The translations under genes were made by a program, and so were the position numbers. This document shows, piece by piece, positions 10,251 to 19,411 of a DNA stretch of 64,000 nt. Position 1 is the stretch's first letter; every line of letters starts with the position of its first letter. Under the pieces are notes generated by a model. It worked only from the letters and a program-made list of their open reading frames with translations, was not told where the DNA came from and made no database searches. The stretch comes from Amborella trichopoda (lineage: Eukaryota; Streptophyta; Magnoliopsida; Amborellales; Amborellaceae): NCBI RefSeq assembly GCF_000471905.2, contig NW_006497023.1, positions 2,292,214 to 2,356,213 of the forward strand, read 5' to 3'.

Positions 10251-11715
10251 GAGTGTTATAGTTGCAATTTCATGCTCTGACATTTAGTCGTAAATAAAGT
10301 CATAGCTTTTGATTCGTTTGGAATTTGAAGATGGTTTCAAAATGAATTTTATACTAGACACACCTGCCTTTCAAATGGGGATGGTTTGAAATTAATTGGA
10401 ACTTGTCTGGCCCCTCAAAATTTCAAAAGAATGGAGATATTTCATCGGAAATCTGTTGTGCAGTAAAGGCAATGATATGTCTTTACAATTTACTCCATAA
10501 CTCACAATCAAGAAGAAATTCTAAAACGTTCTCAACATGTGAATTTAAGTTTACTCATGAATCGTTTAAATGGCAATGGTTTGGAAGAAATTGACATCTT
10601 TTGGTCAGTCAAAATCCGTGGCGACAGAGGCATAAATTCTAAGTTTTATAGAAGATGTCCACAGTGACATAGTATTACAATTAGTCATATAACTCTCAAA
10701 TTAGGGAGAATTTCAAAAAGTTCTAAACATATGATATCAAGCTTACTCAAAAGTATTTCAAACGAAACTAGTTTGGAAGATAACGGACCTCATTTGGTTG
10801 GTCAAAACCCTTGACATCAGTTTTGTGTTTTTACCAAAACTGTCTACAGTGATCTACTGACATGTTTCGAACTATAACTTCACATAAATAAAGAATCAGA
10901 GCAAGATGTGAACATGAACATTAAAATAGAATCAGAAATATTTTCAATAGCGGTGATCTTATGTCATTTGGAATTCAATTGCTTAGTCAAACTCTCAGTA
11001 TAATAGAAGTAACAATCTTGGAAATTATCACAGTCTGCTAACAGTGACATATATACACAAAATGAAGCACATATTCCAAACTATCATGAATCTTAGCTAG
11101 TCATAAACACCAAACTCGAAGTAGACTCACAAACCATTCAAATTTTGGTGATTCAAGGCCAACTTGAAATCATTTTCATAGTCAAAATCTCATCACAAAA
11201 GCATGTAAATTCCTTGAAAAATCACAGTACAAAAATGACACATTCCAAAGACTATTCCATAACTTCAAATCCATATAAGATATCAACATGAAACCTTTAC
11301 TATCTGAAACTAGACTCACACAAGCATCATTTCACAAAATTTTTGAATCCACAAGAGTGATAACAGTGCCCAACGTAACGTACAAATAAGACTTAATTGC
11401 TCGAAAAACATAACACAAACATATATGCATAACTTCAAGCCTAATCCATGCTTTATTCATACTTAAATCACACTTTATTCATGCTTAATTCATGAAAATT
11501 CATACTTAAATCTCATAGTCTCATACATAAGAATTATAATTCAACTATAGATACATAATAGCATAGTCTACTTACCTTGTGCATCAATGGTGATCCCAAG
11601 TCCTTCACGCAGCTCACTCTTCAAGTATCCCAACAAAGGGCACAAAGGGCTAGAATTTCTAAGGGTTCAAAGGGGGAAAAACGCTGGGAAGAGAGAGAGA
11701 TGAGAGCTGGGGTGG

Positions 11716-11722
11716 TTAAATA
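11716..11722 (-). promoter_or_regulatory. Possible TATA box of LTR B
   Basis: The minus strand shows TATTTAA after CTCACTACC and before a CT-rich leader (CTCATCTCTCTCTC). It lies about 530 bp from the LTR start, a reasonable U3 length. Inferred only. Confidence 0.45.
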
Positions 11723-12247
11723 GGTAGTGAGAGAAAGGGACGAGAGGTGGCAAAAAGCCACCTTCAAGTGGCAAGCAAAAGGGGTGAGGTGGCAACAAGC
11801 CACCTCCAAGTGGCACATAAGTACAGCCATGTGTTTAAAGAGGAAAGACAAAAAGAAGAGGGAAAAGAAAAGGAAGTCCCTCATGGACTACCCTACTCCA
11901 ACAGTCCCAACAGTCTAGTCACAACACTCACGGCGGTACATGCACGGTGCTGACCACTCCTTGTGCAAGACGTTGCTCCTCTTTTAGATGTGGCCTTGCC
12001 TCTTATGCTTACAGCGATGGCCCTTTACGCACATGGTGTTAGCCCATTCACGCGCGGCGCGAGTCCAGTTCGCATGTGGTGTTGCTTCTTATACAAGTGG
12101 TAATGCACAAACGACGCTACTCAAGTCCACACGCGGCAATACTCTTATGGGCACGATGTTCCCTCTTGTTCACGCACGACGTTTCTTCCTGTTAGCTCAC
12201 AGCGTTACGTCATGAGTGTCTAAATACAGAAAATTGGGGTCCTTACA

Positions 12248-12260
12248 TCATCCCTCCCTT
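12248..12260 (-). other. Polypurine tract next to LTR B
   Basis: The minus strand AAGGGAGGGATGA is directly followed by TGTAAGGACC, the LTR start. Just upstream, GGGGACAAAATCCTTTTTAA resembles the last coding bases typical of gypsy pol (GDKIL). This is a 3'-LTR context. Confidence 0.7.
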
Positions 12261-12539
12261 AAAAAGGATTTTGTCCCCAACATCATAGTTATGAAACCCA
12301 ACAATCAGGTGAGGGAATCCACACATCCACTATTGTCTCATACAATTATCTATAGCCTCATCTTCAGAAATCACATGGTCTATATTTCATATCTTACACA
12401 CAGTGTCGTGCACTAACCATTCATATGCCTTAGCATTTCAGACATTCCATCAATCTATTTAACCATCGCTAAGAAGTTGACACACACACAAACATAGGTC
12501 AAGCCATTCATCTCTAAGCAATTTCATCAGTTCAGCCGC
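12261..12539 (-). mobile_element. Remnant of internal 3' region of a second family B copy
   Basis: Non-coding DNA between the polypurine tract and a second U3 fragment. No open frame beyond the short GDKIL-like tail. Probably what is left of the internal region of an upstream family B copy after deletion. Confidence 0.5.
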
Positions 12540-12829
12540 TATGTGTTCCCTCTCATTCACGCACGACGCTTCTTCCTGTTCATGCATGGTGTTACCCCTT
12601 ACACTCGTGGAGATGCCCCCTTATGCTCACGGCGATGCCCCCTCACGCTCATGACGATGCCTCCATTCACATGCGGCGCTACCTCTTTTTCAATCATGGC
12701 GATATCCTAACGCACACGGCGTTAGCCTTCTCCCATAACGCCGGGGGGTGTGCTTCCTTTTCTCTACTACCGTGAGTGTCCTTGTCTCTATTGCCGTGAG
12801 TGTCTAAGTCCATAAAATTGGAGTCCTTA
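12540..12829 (-). mobile_element. Second family B U3 fragment
   Basis: TTCACGCACGACGCTTCTTCCTG and GTGAGTGTCTAAGTCCATAAAATTGGAGTCCTTA repeat, with changes, the end of LTR B at about 12,165-12,247. The intervening DNA consists of GC-rich near-repeats (CTCACGGCGATGCCCCCTTA-like) also seen in diverged form at 11,930-12,190. It is a partial LTR, cut at its right end by the family C LTR. Confidence 0.72.
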
Positions 12830-13003
12830 GAGCTGGGCATGACTTTTTCATGCTTTCCTTATCTTCTGAGAATATGCACAGTGAGTCGGGCTTTAACCCA
12901 AGTTGCGGGCCGGGCCTCTATCCAAGTTTCCCCTTTCCTATGTTGTGCACGGCCATGCTCACCGCTGCGCATGACACTCCTTTCTCGTTCCTGCCTTTTC
13001 TCT

Positions 13004-13210
13004 GTCATGGACAGTAGAAGCCCATCGCCATCCATGTTCTTTCTCTCTCCTCTTTCCTCTGTCATGGACAACAAAAGCCCATCGCCATCTATGTTCTTTC
13101 TCTTCCCTCTTTCCTCTGTCATGGACGGCGGAATTCCATCGCCGTCCATGTTCTTTCTCTCTCCTCTTTCCTCTATCATAGACGGTGGAAGTCCATCGTC
13201 GTCCATGTTT
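13004..13210 (+). repeat. 57-bp tandem repeat with hairpin core
   Basis: Four units of GTCATGGACRG...CCCATCGCCATCCATG plus a TTCTTTCTCTCTCCTCTTTC linker. In the third unit the stem is perfect over 11 bp (CATGGACGGCG at 13,120-13,130 with CGCCGTCCATG at 13,140-13,150). The other units keep an imperfect stem. Confidence 0.88.
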
Positions 13211-13445
13211 CTGTCTCCCTTCTTTTTGTCTTACCTCTTTTCTTTCTATCTACATTTCTCTCTTTTCTCTCTTCTTTCTCTCTTCTTCTCTCTCTTCTTT
13301 CTCTCTTTTCTTTTCTCTCCCCTTTCTCTCTCTTCTTTTCTCTCCTCTCCTTCTCTTCTTCTATCTCTTTTCTCTTTTCTCTCTTTTCTCTACATCCCTC
13401 TCATCTCTCTTCTTTCTCTCTCTTCTTTCTTCTCTCTCTCTCATT
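13211..13445 (+). repeat. CT-rich low-complexity tract
   Basis: Nearly pure pyrimidine strand (TCTCTTTTCTCTCTTCTTTC-like), the counterpart of the GA tract at 4,890-5,330 in the inverted LTR copy. Open frames on both strands here are artefacts of composition. Confidence 0.88.
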
Positions 13446-14157
13446 TGATCAAGTGCCAAGTCTAGCACTGTCACAGTAGTCTCGTCGTCAAGCAGTACTG
13501 TCGTTGTGTCGGTCTTAGTTACCATGCCCGTCTTCCTGTCATGTCTCACTCGTCGTCGTGCCAAGAGAGTTGGTGTGGGTGCTCTGTCGGTCCATGTTGC
13601 CGTGCCGATCCGTGTTACCGTGCCCTTCTTGCTATCACGTCAGGTCAATCATCATGTTAATCTAGCCATTGTGTTAGGCTAGTCACTGGCCAAATGTCTC
13701 TTTCGTTTCTTTTCTTCTCTCTTCTTTCTTTTCCCAACCCTCATCTCATCATCTCTTCTCTTTTCTCCTTTGAATGTGCATGTGTAGATTCACCCAAAAG
13801 ATAAGGTGGGGTCCTTTGGCCCACTTGTCTTGTAAAATTAACCATGTGGGTGTGATTACAAAAACAGGAGAATACAGGCCAAGGGAGATGATTCCGAACC
13901 AGTTGTAGGACTGGGGGGCTTTCTTCGTGATCTAAGAGGGCACCCACGCGAGCCAGCCCGAGTAAGTCCCGAACCCACCTTAAATTCCTCTCTTTTCGGT
14001 TGGTATTCCTGCCTTTGTTCTTGAGCAAGGTTCACGAGAAAGCGATCTCAAGTCTGGGGTTCCCTTTGGAACCCGAGACAACGTGTCATCAGATCATCCG
14101 GATCTGGAGGACGACATCGAGGCACCTACCTTACTAGCGGTCCAAATGTTTTCTTAT

Positions 14158-14510
14158 TAGAATTATTATTTTTAGTTTTTAAAATTTATTTATTTATCAT
14201 ATTCATGATCTCCATATTAGAAATTACTTGTCCTTAAAAATTTAGTCTTAAAATCCATCTAAAAAATAAACGTATTAAGAGGCCGGCATTTCTACATTTG
14301 CGGACTTAGCCGCATAGAAACTGGGTCTTATGTAAAAAAGACTTGGTTTCTATGCACCCAAGCCCACATAAGTAGAAATGCGGGCCTCTTAGTAAATCTA
14401 TTTTTGAGATGGATTTTTGGATTTAATTTTTAAGGGCCTGTAATCTCTAACATGAAGATCATGAATATGAAAAAATAAATATATTTTAAAAACTAAAAAT
14501 AATAATTCTA
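14158..14510. mobile_element. Foldback (hairpin) MITE-like element, 353 bp
   Basis: The left arm starts TAGAATTATTATTTTTAG and the right arm ends with its exact complement, CTAAAAATAATAATTCTA. The arms stay complementary through the element, including AAGAGGCCGGCATTTCTAC paired with GTAGAAATGCGGGCCTCTT and GCATAGAAACTGGGTCT paired with AGACTTGGTTTCTATGC. Only about 10 bases near 14,334 are unpaired. It has no coding capacity. Such long palindromes are typical of some non-autonomous DNA transposons and can give hairpin RNA. I cannot name the superfamily; no clear target duplication is visible, although the flanks share a short similar stretch. Confidence 0.85.
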
Positions 14511-16104
14511 GGCACCTAAATTACTGCGGCACAAAAGTACTTTTGTGGATAGGTCACTAGTAAATATGGTAATTTAAGCGTAATTCAATATAAAAGGGAA
14601 ATACTTAAACAACATTTGAAATTGTATTAAACAATCAAAAGTTCTTTCGAACCTTATTAATATTATTTCATAATTCCAATCAGAGAAAATGTAATATAAT
14701 TGAGAGGACTATGGAAAGCCATTTATACATTGGGATCGCCAACACTCAATAAAATGATGTGTGGCAGTGACAACATTTGGGATACAATATTTTTCAGTCC
14801 ATTAAATTATAGCCCTCCAAGAAACAAATCCATGAACTGGTTATGATGTTCAATGTATGGTTTCTTTTAAAAACTGAGTAAATGTGATGCCCAAAACTTC
14901 ATGTGCTAAACTGGAGTTAAGTTTTGATGTTTTGGATCTACGATAGATAGTAATTAGGCCAATGATGTTTTTAGCTTGTCGAGTCACTTCCATTTATTTT
15001 ATGAGGGCATTATAAAGCTATAATTCTCTTTAAGGCTATATAAAGTAAAAATAAATAAATAAATAAAGAGAATACAAGAGTCCCGTTAAACTTGCAACAT
15101 ACACAAGAGACATGGAGAAAATGGAGAAAGAGAATACAAGAAACATGGAGAAACCTGTATACCTTTCACTAAATCAACATATTGAAGTCACCACATAAGT
15201 CACTACTGATTGAACGCTAGTTCTCGAAACCCCATGTACTAGTTCTTTTAGATCTGGTTATAGAGTCTTGTCTTAAAAATTCAAAATATAGGTTAGACCC
15301 ATATCCATCAGGCACAAATACAAGTGTTTGAAGTCAAATACTAGATTAAAAGTCAGGAAGAACATGGTTTAAAATTCAGAAATAAATCAAGAAGAAAATC
15401 GTTTTATAATTGTTTAAATATTACTTTGAGAACCCAACTATAATTCAAAGAAAACCTAGATGCTCAATATTAGCCAACTCATCGTTAAAATTCACAAAAC
15501 GAAGGGGCAATACATACCAGTTTAAGACTCCAATCTTAATTTTAAGGAAACGAAAATTTTGATTTTGATGCTACTTTCATTTATGAATGCTAATTTAAGA
15601 CCCAAATCATACTTAAAAGAAAACCCAATGCTGATTTTGAAGTTAACCCAATGCTGATTTTGAACTTAACTTCAAAAAGGTTGGCAACTAGTTTAAGAAA
15701 ATCACATGCAAACTAGCTCCAGGAACATACAAAACTGCTCTATATCGTTGTTAGCACTGACTTAGATTTTGAAAACCACGATAACTAGTTCTAGATGTGA
15801 TTTCAAGAACACCCAAAATATAGATATAATTAGAACAGAGATGTAGTGCTTGAAATCATGAAATCAAGTTAAATATATTCCCAATTTTTAGATCCCTTTC
15901 TAAATATTTCCCAGTTGGAAAGAAACCATAATCCCTCCAAACAATTGTTAGATAACATCATTCTCAAATAGGAAAACCAAAGAGAGATGCCACTATACCT
16001 TCTCCTTTTTCTTATACAATATGGGATCAGTTCTATGCAGAGAGAGATCCAATCCTAACTACTGGAATACGAGAGAGAGAGAGAGTGACTCATTTACTAT
16101 ATAT
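14511..16104. other. No gene recognised; AT-rich intergenic or decayed repeat
   Basis: I find no open frame with recognisable content. Small features are an (AAAT)n-like run near 15,050-15,065 and a short imperfect duplication of GAGAATACAAG...ACATGGAGAAA at about 15,069-15,150, as well as a repeated CCCAATGCTGATTTTGAA near 15,625-15,665. A GAGAGAGAGA run is at 16,072-16,085. The right end may include diverged family A LTR. Confidence 0.5.
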
Positions 16105-17343
16105 ACTTGCTCTTTTTTGTTTAGTGCTTGTAGAAATGCACAATTTAGCATAATCCAAAAGATAGAAATGCATATAAATATTTTAACAGAAATACATAAC
16201 TCAAGGAATTTCACAAAATACCTACTGGCATCCCAAGTATGTCACCTATATACCGCACCAGCGTCTTGGATCGGTCCAAACAATCCCTGCAGGACCAAAC
16301 ATACCTCACCGGTGTCCCAAATGAGTCCAAATAGTCCCTGCCGGCATTACCAGATAGGTCTTAACAATTCGTGTAGGTCTGATCATACCTCTCTTGTGTC
16401 CCGAATGAGTCCAAATAGTCCCTACCGGTATAACTAGATAGGTCCTAATAATCCCTGCAAGTCCAAACATACTCACCGGCGTCCCGAATGAGTTTAAACA
16501 ATCCCTACCGACTTAACCGGATAGGTCTTAACAATCCGTACAGATCCAATTATACATCACCGGTATCCTGGATGAGTCCAAATAGTCCCTACCAACATAA
16601 CCGGATTAATTCTAACAATCCCTGCAGGTCCACTTATATTTAAATTATCTCTAAAACTCTTTTAAAGTACCTGGTCCACTGTACTGTGAATAAAATGGTC
16701 GGGAAACGAAAATCTTTGTGCGTGACGATGAGAACGAGCCATGTGTTTGAATTCCTCATAGACTCATGGTTTTGCATTTGATCGAATGGTGGGTCACAAG
16801 TTTTGTTCAAGTTTGTAAATATGACAATACTGAATCAGTCTGTAGAAGAGTCGAGACATCACTGAGAAAAAGTGGTGCTCAGTCATGGTTACTTTTGATG
16901 CTCTTAGGGCCTTTAATTTGTATAAAAGTAGAGATATTGGAATAGGAATTCCAATGGACGGTGTAATAGACTGAGTTGCCACCTCATAGCACATGTCTTC
17001 AACACTTGTCATAGAGAGATGACGCACTTATTTAACGTACATCTCATAATAGATGTTTTAAGGATCCAACATAATGCATAAGAACCTTCCACTCATATGA
17101 CGCTAGCTCAAATGGCACGCCAAAATAAAAAGAAGCGAAAAATAAAGAGCGGTCCTTTTGGGCCACGCTATGAAAATGGTCTTATGGTATTTATTTATTT
17201 ATTTTAACACAATGGACTATCACTCAAAATCATTTTTTATGTAAATATTTTGTTTTATTTTTATATTGTTATTATTATTATTTGTATTATTATTATTTAT
17301 TTATTTATTTTTTGGTCAGTTCCAAAAATATCGGATCGTCACA
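16105..17343 (-). mobile_element. Inverted, diverged LTR of family A
   Basis: On the minus strand it starts TGTGACGATCC at 17,343 (compare TGTAACAACCC at 1,249) and runs through a TAAATAAATAA-rich part and GTGATAGTCCAT. It then has the 84-bp tandem block and the segment GATGCCAGTAGGTATTTTG...TTCTGTTAAAATATTTATATGCATTT, which parallels 2,510-2,620. The last few hundred bases of the LTR are not recognisable. No polypurine tract or PBS was found, so it is a solo or truncated LTR. Confidence 0.78.
16305..16640 (-). repeat. 84-bp trimeric tandem repeat in inverted LTR A
   Basis: About four copies of a block made of CACCGGYGTCCCGAATGAGTC, CCAAATAGTCCCTACCGG and GATAGGTCTTAACAATCC segments, with starts near 16,317, 16,391, 16,474 and 16,558. 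It corresponds to 32+32+about 20 bp of the repeat at 2,318-2,498. Confidence 0.8.
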
Positions 17344-18059
17344 CTTAATACAAAGGAGATTACAAATTTAAATGTTTGACCTGTGGTGATTCAAAGAGGC
17401 AAAAACTAGCAAAATGATTGAAATAACCTGCCAGTCATCTCGTGTGCTTCTCGTCCTCCATGGTAGAACATGGCATTTTGGTAGATAAAGTCCTCCTAGT
17501 GTCTACTTAAATTTTTCCTAAACCTTAGGACGTAGAAATATGGATTGTTTATCCTAGAAGTTAGAGCAACACTTGCCAATTACTTAGGAAAAAAGTTAAC
17601 ATAAACCTTAGGACCTACGAAAATCACAAAAAATTGTTGTTTTAGAGTAAAAAAATCCTTCAAATTGATCATCTCAATAAAATATTAAGCTTTTCAGCCC
17701 CTAAAAATAGTATATATTGGACTACTTTATCTGAACTGTCAATTTCACAAGTCTACAAGATGCATACCATTTTTTGAACCACACAGTTCATTAGCATATG
17801 CGCAATATATTTTAGAGCTATCAAAGGGGTTTCCATGCTCCAAATGTTTTCTTAATGAAGTTTTGAGGCAGGCTTTATTTTTTTAATAAAGCCCATGCCT
17901 TATAGCAACTGCATCCATATATGTATAAATATTTATTAGCAAGATGCACTTGCTTTGTAAGTCTCATTAAAATGCTATATGTATAATGCGAAATTGCTAA
18001 AAAAATTATGAGAAATGATTTCATTGTCATTATCCAAGTTATTACAACTTCCACTCTAT
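17344..18059. other. No gene recognised
   Basis: AT-rich DNA with no sizeable open frame and no motif I recognise. The 64-residue minus-strand frame at 17,875-18,069 looks random. Confidence 0.5.
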
Positions 18060-18400
18060 CAAATGTCATACTTTCTTTCAGACCCTAATTTACACTATCT
18101 CCTTCCACTACTTCCATCAATGTCCTTTCAGAGCCTCCCACTTGAACCAAATCACTCTTTCCAACCTGTATTGTTATAAGCAGACTGCATGTGGCCAAAC
18201 CATCTAAGTCTAGTTTCCCTTGTTTTTTGACCATTGACACCACCCTTAAATTCCCTCGGATGTAATCATTATAACTCTTGTCATTTCTTGTTTGGCCACT
18301 CATCCATCTTAATATTTTCATTCTCACCTATACTCATTCTATGGATATGTAATTTATTGATCCCACTATTCCATCCCATAAATGTCAAGCGGTCAAGAAA
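18060..18400 (-). pseudogene. LINE reverse transcriptase C-terminal remnant, copy 1
   Basis: The minus strand encodes KILRWMSGQTRNDKSYND, then GNLRVVSM, LDLDGLATCSL and VGKSDLVQVGGSERTLMEV. This follows, with decay, the conserved C-terminal block of a plant LINE family (pattern MLRWMCGxTRxDRIRNE, VGVAPI, RLRWFGHV, VRR, RGRGRPKKT; pattern from memory). The upstream LYG..W segment is represented by a degraded stretch near 18,345-18,400. It has no RT catalytic part and is non-functional. Confidence 0.75.
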
Positions 18401-18421
18401 CAACATATCCATATACATAAT

Positions 18422-18438
18422 ATCATCATCATCATCAT
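18422..18438 (+). repeat. (ATC)n microsatellite
   Basis: Five to six ATC units at the junction between the two LINE remnants. It may descend from the 3' tail of a LINE insertion on the minus strand. Confidence 0.7.
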
Positions 18439-18439
18439 A

Positions 18440-18960
18440 GCATTTTACCAATTACTTGGTGTCGGTTACAAAGAATTCTGGTCCGCCATTCTGTTCTACT
18501 AAAAGCCATACCCTTAGTGAGGCTATAGGTCCTTATATCTTTTCGAATTACTTCCAACTACGTCCTTTTGGGCTTACCCCTTGCCCTTTTCAGTCCTTCC
18601 ACTTGAACTAATCCGCACCTCCTAACAGGTGGTATACTTAATCAGAGCTACACATGGACAACCCAACTAAGTCTACTCTCTCTCATCTTATTACCTATTA
18701 GAGCCACACCTAAATTATCCCAAACGGATTCATTTCGAATTCTACTCCTTCTTGCCTTGCCACTAATCCATCTCAACCTCATCTCCGCTACACTCATTCT
18801 TTAAGTATATTGGTTTTTATCTGCCCAATATTCTACCCCATAAAGTAAAGCTGGTCTCATAGTTGTTTTATATAACTTTCTTTTTAACTTTATTGGTATG
18901 CGGTGATCACATATATAAATAATGAATGCATCCCTTTATTTACGCAATTGAATTGAATAT
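18440..18960 (-). pseudogene. LINE reverse transcriptase C-terminal remnant, copy 2
   Basis: The minus strand reads CDHRIPIKLKRKLYKT and RPALLYGVEYW, then SVAEMRLRWISGKARRS and NLGVALIGNKMRESRLSW, and finally VRRCGLVQVEGLKRARGKPK. This is the same plant LINE C-terminal block as copy 1 but better preserved and longer. A stop interrupts it after the WVVHV segment (near 18,645) and frame is lost in places. Both copies have the same orientation, about 450 bp apart. This could be two insertions, a tandem duplication, or two members of an older cluster. Confidence 0.85.
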
Positions 18961-19411
18961 TACAAATTTATCTAGTAAGATGAGTAAATTATTTATGTGA
19001 AAAATTATATACAAATTTGTATAATTGTGATTGCATAATTACAATAATTTAAGGAAAAATTATCAAAATACTCATGAGAGTTGTGTTGTTCACCATTTTA
19101 CACATTCGTAACTATTTTAGCTCTTGCTCATGTGTGTTTTTTTTGGGAATTTTGATATTAAATCAAATAATTGCATCGAGATAAATTGTATCTCTCATGG
19201 ATAATTTGATAAATTTCTCATAAATTAATAATAGTAAATTCAAATTCTAGTATTATTAGGTGGAATTACGACTCTTCACTAGGTGGTTATGAGAGTTTAA
19301 CTACCCAACAGCTATTAACCACCACAACACTTTACCATATAATCTATTAGAGATAGAGTACTTCATTATTCATGCGACACATATCGACCTAATTAACTTT
19401 GGCCTAATAAT
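18961..19411. other. No gene; AT-rich DNA up to the satellite edge
   Basis: AT-rich, with a T8 run near 19,136-19,144. No open frame or known motif. The satellite begins abruptly after GGCCTAATAA. Confidence 0.5.

Larger units (their letters stand above)
8821..12247 (-). mobile_element. Family B LTR (3.4 kb)
   Basis: On the minus strand it starts TGTAAGGACC at 12,247 and ends GGTCATGACA at 8,821, giving 10-bp imperfect inverted ends. It is 3,427 bp long, in the range of Tekay/Del LTRs. The PBS and gag lie beyond the 8,821 end. A polypurine tract abuts the 12,247 end, so the LTR has 5'-LTR context on one side and 3'-LTR context on the other. It holds a TATA motif, a 44-bp tandem repeat and several short diverged repeats. 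No coding capacity. Confidence 0.82.
12830..14137 (+). mobile_element. Inverted partial LTR of family C
   Basis: The reverse complement of about 13,740-14,137 aligns through its length with 3,269-3,700: GGTGCCTCGATGTCG, GAGATCGCTTTCTCG, GAGAGGAATTTAAGGTGGGTTCG, GAAAGCCCCCCAGT and the GGTGAA...CACATGCACATTCAAA block. The CT-rich part and a 57-bp hairpin repeat correspond to the GA-rich and hairpin-repeat parts of the other copy. The U3 is missing, and no PBS follows 14,137, so it is a truncated or solo LTR. Confidence 0.82.

Noticed and set aside
11621..11953. Overlapping open frames on both strands
   Set aside because: They cross the probable LTR promoter and a CT/GA-rich leader with a duplicated GCCACCT motif; no protein features.
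12800..13465. 221-residue plus-strand open frame rich in Ser, Phe and Leu
   Set aside because: It is the translation of the 57-bp hairpin repeat and the CT-rich tract in the LTR.
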